From JAWXCH01 sp034440595 (GTDB lineage Bacteria > Planctomycetota > Planctomycetia > Pirellulales > JALHPA01): a DNA stretch of 6,096 nucleotides. Numbering within the stretch: position 1 is the stretch's first letter; the number at the start of each line of letters is the position of its first letter. Where the stretch lies: assembly GCA_034440595.1 (NCBI GenBank), contig JAWXCH010000276.1, positions 1 through 6,096 on the forward strand, given 5' to 3'. The translations under genes were made by a program, and so were the position numbers. The notes under the pieces were generated by a model. It was given only the letters and a program-made list of their open reading frames with translations. It was not told the DNA's origin and did not search any database. Positions 4,967 to 6,096 of this stretch are shown piece by piece.

Positions 4967-6096
4967 CCTACATCGCCCAGCGACAGGGCCTTGCCGTAGC
5001 GGTTCATCACCATCCGCTGTAACAGGGCGTTCTCTGGCAGTTGCAACTCTGGATCGATGGCGACGAACCTTTGCGCATCGCCGCGCGCCTCGACGACGAT
5101 CGATTGATCGCGCTGCAAGTCGGCGATTCGTAGCGGGGGCAGGCCGTGCTGTCGCGTGCCGAGCAAATCACCTGGCCCGCGAAATTCAAAATCCTTTTCG
5201 GCCAGCTCGAATCCATCGGTCGAGGCAACGAACGCATCCAGACGCTGGCTCGACTCCTCGCTCTGCGGTTCGGCAAACACGCAGCAGTAACCGGGAAACG
5301 CGCCGCGATGAATGCGCCCGCGAAGCTGATGAAGCTGCGCCAAGCCAAAGCGCTCAGCACCGCGAATCGTCATCACTGTAGCGTTAGGAACATCGACACC
5401 GACCTCCACTACGCTGGTGGCGACCAGTACCTGCGTCTCACCGCTGTTGAACTTTTGCATGGCAGAGTCTTTTTCGGCAGGAGACATCCGACCATGCAGT
5501 AGGCCAAGGCGATAGGCATGTAGCTCACCATTGGCCAGTTCTTCATAAGTCGTATTCAAACTGGCGGCGTCCCAGTTTTCGCTTTCTTCGACAAGCGGAA
5601 CAATGCAGTACCCTTGACGGCCTTCTTTTAACTTGCGTCGGTAAAACTCCCACCACTTGCGCTGCTGCTCCGGCTCCTTGGCCCAGTAGGTGTTGAGCTT
5701 CTGTCGGCCAGGAGGGCTTTCTTTGATGGTCGAAACATCCAAATCGCCGTACATCGTCATGGTCATGGTGCGCGGAATCGGCGTGGCGGTCATCACCAGA
5801 TAGTGCGGGTCTGCACCAGTCTCTTTAAGAACCGATCGCTGCCGCACACCGAACTTATGTTGTTCGTCGATGACAACGAGCGCCAGATTCTTGAACTTGA
5901 CCTTACCGCTGACGATGGCCTGTGTACCGATGACCACATCGACCTCGCCACTGGCAATCTGCGAAAGTGCCGTTTCTCGTTCGCTGCCGGTCAGACCGCC
6001 GGTCAGCAATACCGTTCGCACCTGGCTCTTGGCCAGTAGCGTTCCAAACGTACGATAGTGTTGCCGAGCCAGCACCTCAGTCGGTGCCATGAGTAC
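4963..6096 (-). CDS. recG: ATP-dependent DNA helicase RecG, C-terminal part
   Basis: RecG is a superfamily 2 helicase that drives regression of stalled forks and migration of Holliday junctions. The reading frame runs off the right edge (the codons before MAPTE read Val-Leu), so about 377 residues are visible. The N-terminal half, with the wedge domain and Walker A, lies outside. Counting from the Met of MAPTE: motif Ia MAPTEVLARQH (1-11), motif II DEQH (75-78), motif III TATPIPRT (101-108), then the second helicase domain with LLHGRMSPAEKD (197-208), ATSVVEVGVDVPNA (224-237) and motif VI QLRGRIHRG (255-263). The RecG-specific tail FRGPGDLLGTRQ (303-314) plus IADLQRDQ follows, which separates it from Mfd and PriA. 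Motif VI reads GRIHR where GRVGR is usual. The frame ends 5 bp from the convergent MIP stop codon. Complete at the 3' end. Confidence 0.95.
   Translation of the reverse strand, partial: VLMAPTEVLARQHYRTFGTLLAKSQVRTVLLTGGLTGSERETALSQIASGEVDVVIGTQAIVSGKVKFKNLALVVIDEQHKFGVRQRSVLKETGADPHYLVMTATPIPRTMTMTMYGDLDVSTIKESPPGRQKLNTYWAKEPEQQRKWWEFYRRKLKEGRQGYCIVPLVEESENWDAASLNTTYEELANGELHAYRLGLLHGRMSPAEKDSAMQKFNSGETQVLVATSVVEVGVDVPNATVMTIRGAERFGLAQLHQLRGRIHRGAFPGYCCVFAEPQSEESSQRLDAFVASTDGFELAEKDFEFRGPGDLLGTRQHGLPPLRIADLQRDQSIVVEARGDAQRFVAIDPELQLPENALLQRMVMNRYGKALSLGDVG

Noticed and set aside
1..6096. A multi-gene defence, phage or secretion system
   Set aside because: The genes are housekeeping or singletons with wide spacing; no nuclease, toxin-antitoxin pair, transposase, integrase or CRISPR repeats were seen.

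Overview
This window looks like an ordinary chromosomal stretch from a planctomycete, most likely Pirellulales-like. That assignment is an inference. It rests on the protein styles (a zinc-ribbon TM2 protein, an unfamiliar four-helix membrane protein beginning around WLDLLRWDGLLPL, a RecG with a non-standard motif VI), the patchy use of Shine-Dalgarno sites, and widely spaced genes with palindromic spacers. No phage, transposase, CRISPR, rRNA or tRNA signal was found.

Layout. Four minus-strand genes fill the left third, in transcription order from right to left: a four-helix membrane protein (1744-2196), a cysteine-based dual-specificity phosphatase (1111-1569), a zinc-ribbon TM2 membrane protein (608-985) and a conserved protein of unknown function (46-504). 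Their gaps (174, 125 and 103 bp) are too wide for a tightly coupled operon. A divergent 233-bp spacer (2197-2429) separates them from a full-length ettA (2430-4103, plus), a ribosome-associated ABC-F ATPase. A 227-bp spacer rich in palindromes follows, then a MIP/aquaporin-family channel (4331-4957, plus). The channel converges, with 5 bp between stop codons, on recG (4963-6096, minus), whose N-terminal half lies beyond the right edge. No spacer exceeds 300 bp.

Functional links between neighbours are weak. The window holds translation control (EttA), recombination repair (RecG), solute permeation (MIP channel), one phosphatase and three poorly known proteins. I see no evidence of a new multi-gene system.

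The points worth a second look are small-scale. Two 17-nt hairpins of shared design lie in opposite orientation at 1579-1595 and 1717-1733, resembling REP elements. The ettA leader has three successive hairpins behind a plausible promoter. The MIP channel lacks the selectivity-filter arginine. The phosphatase has Ser in place of the His before its catalytic Cys. RecG motif VI reads GRIHR where GRVGR is usual.
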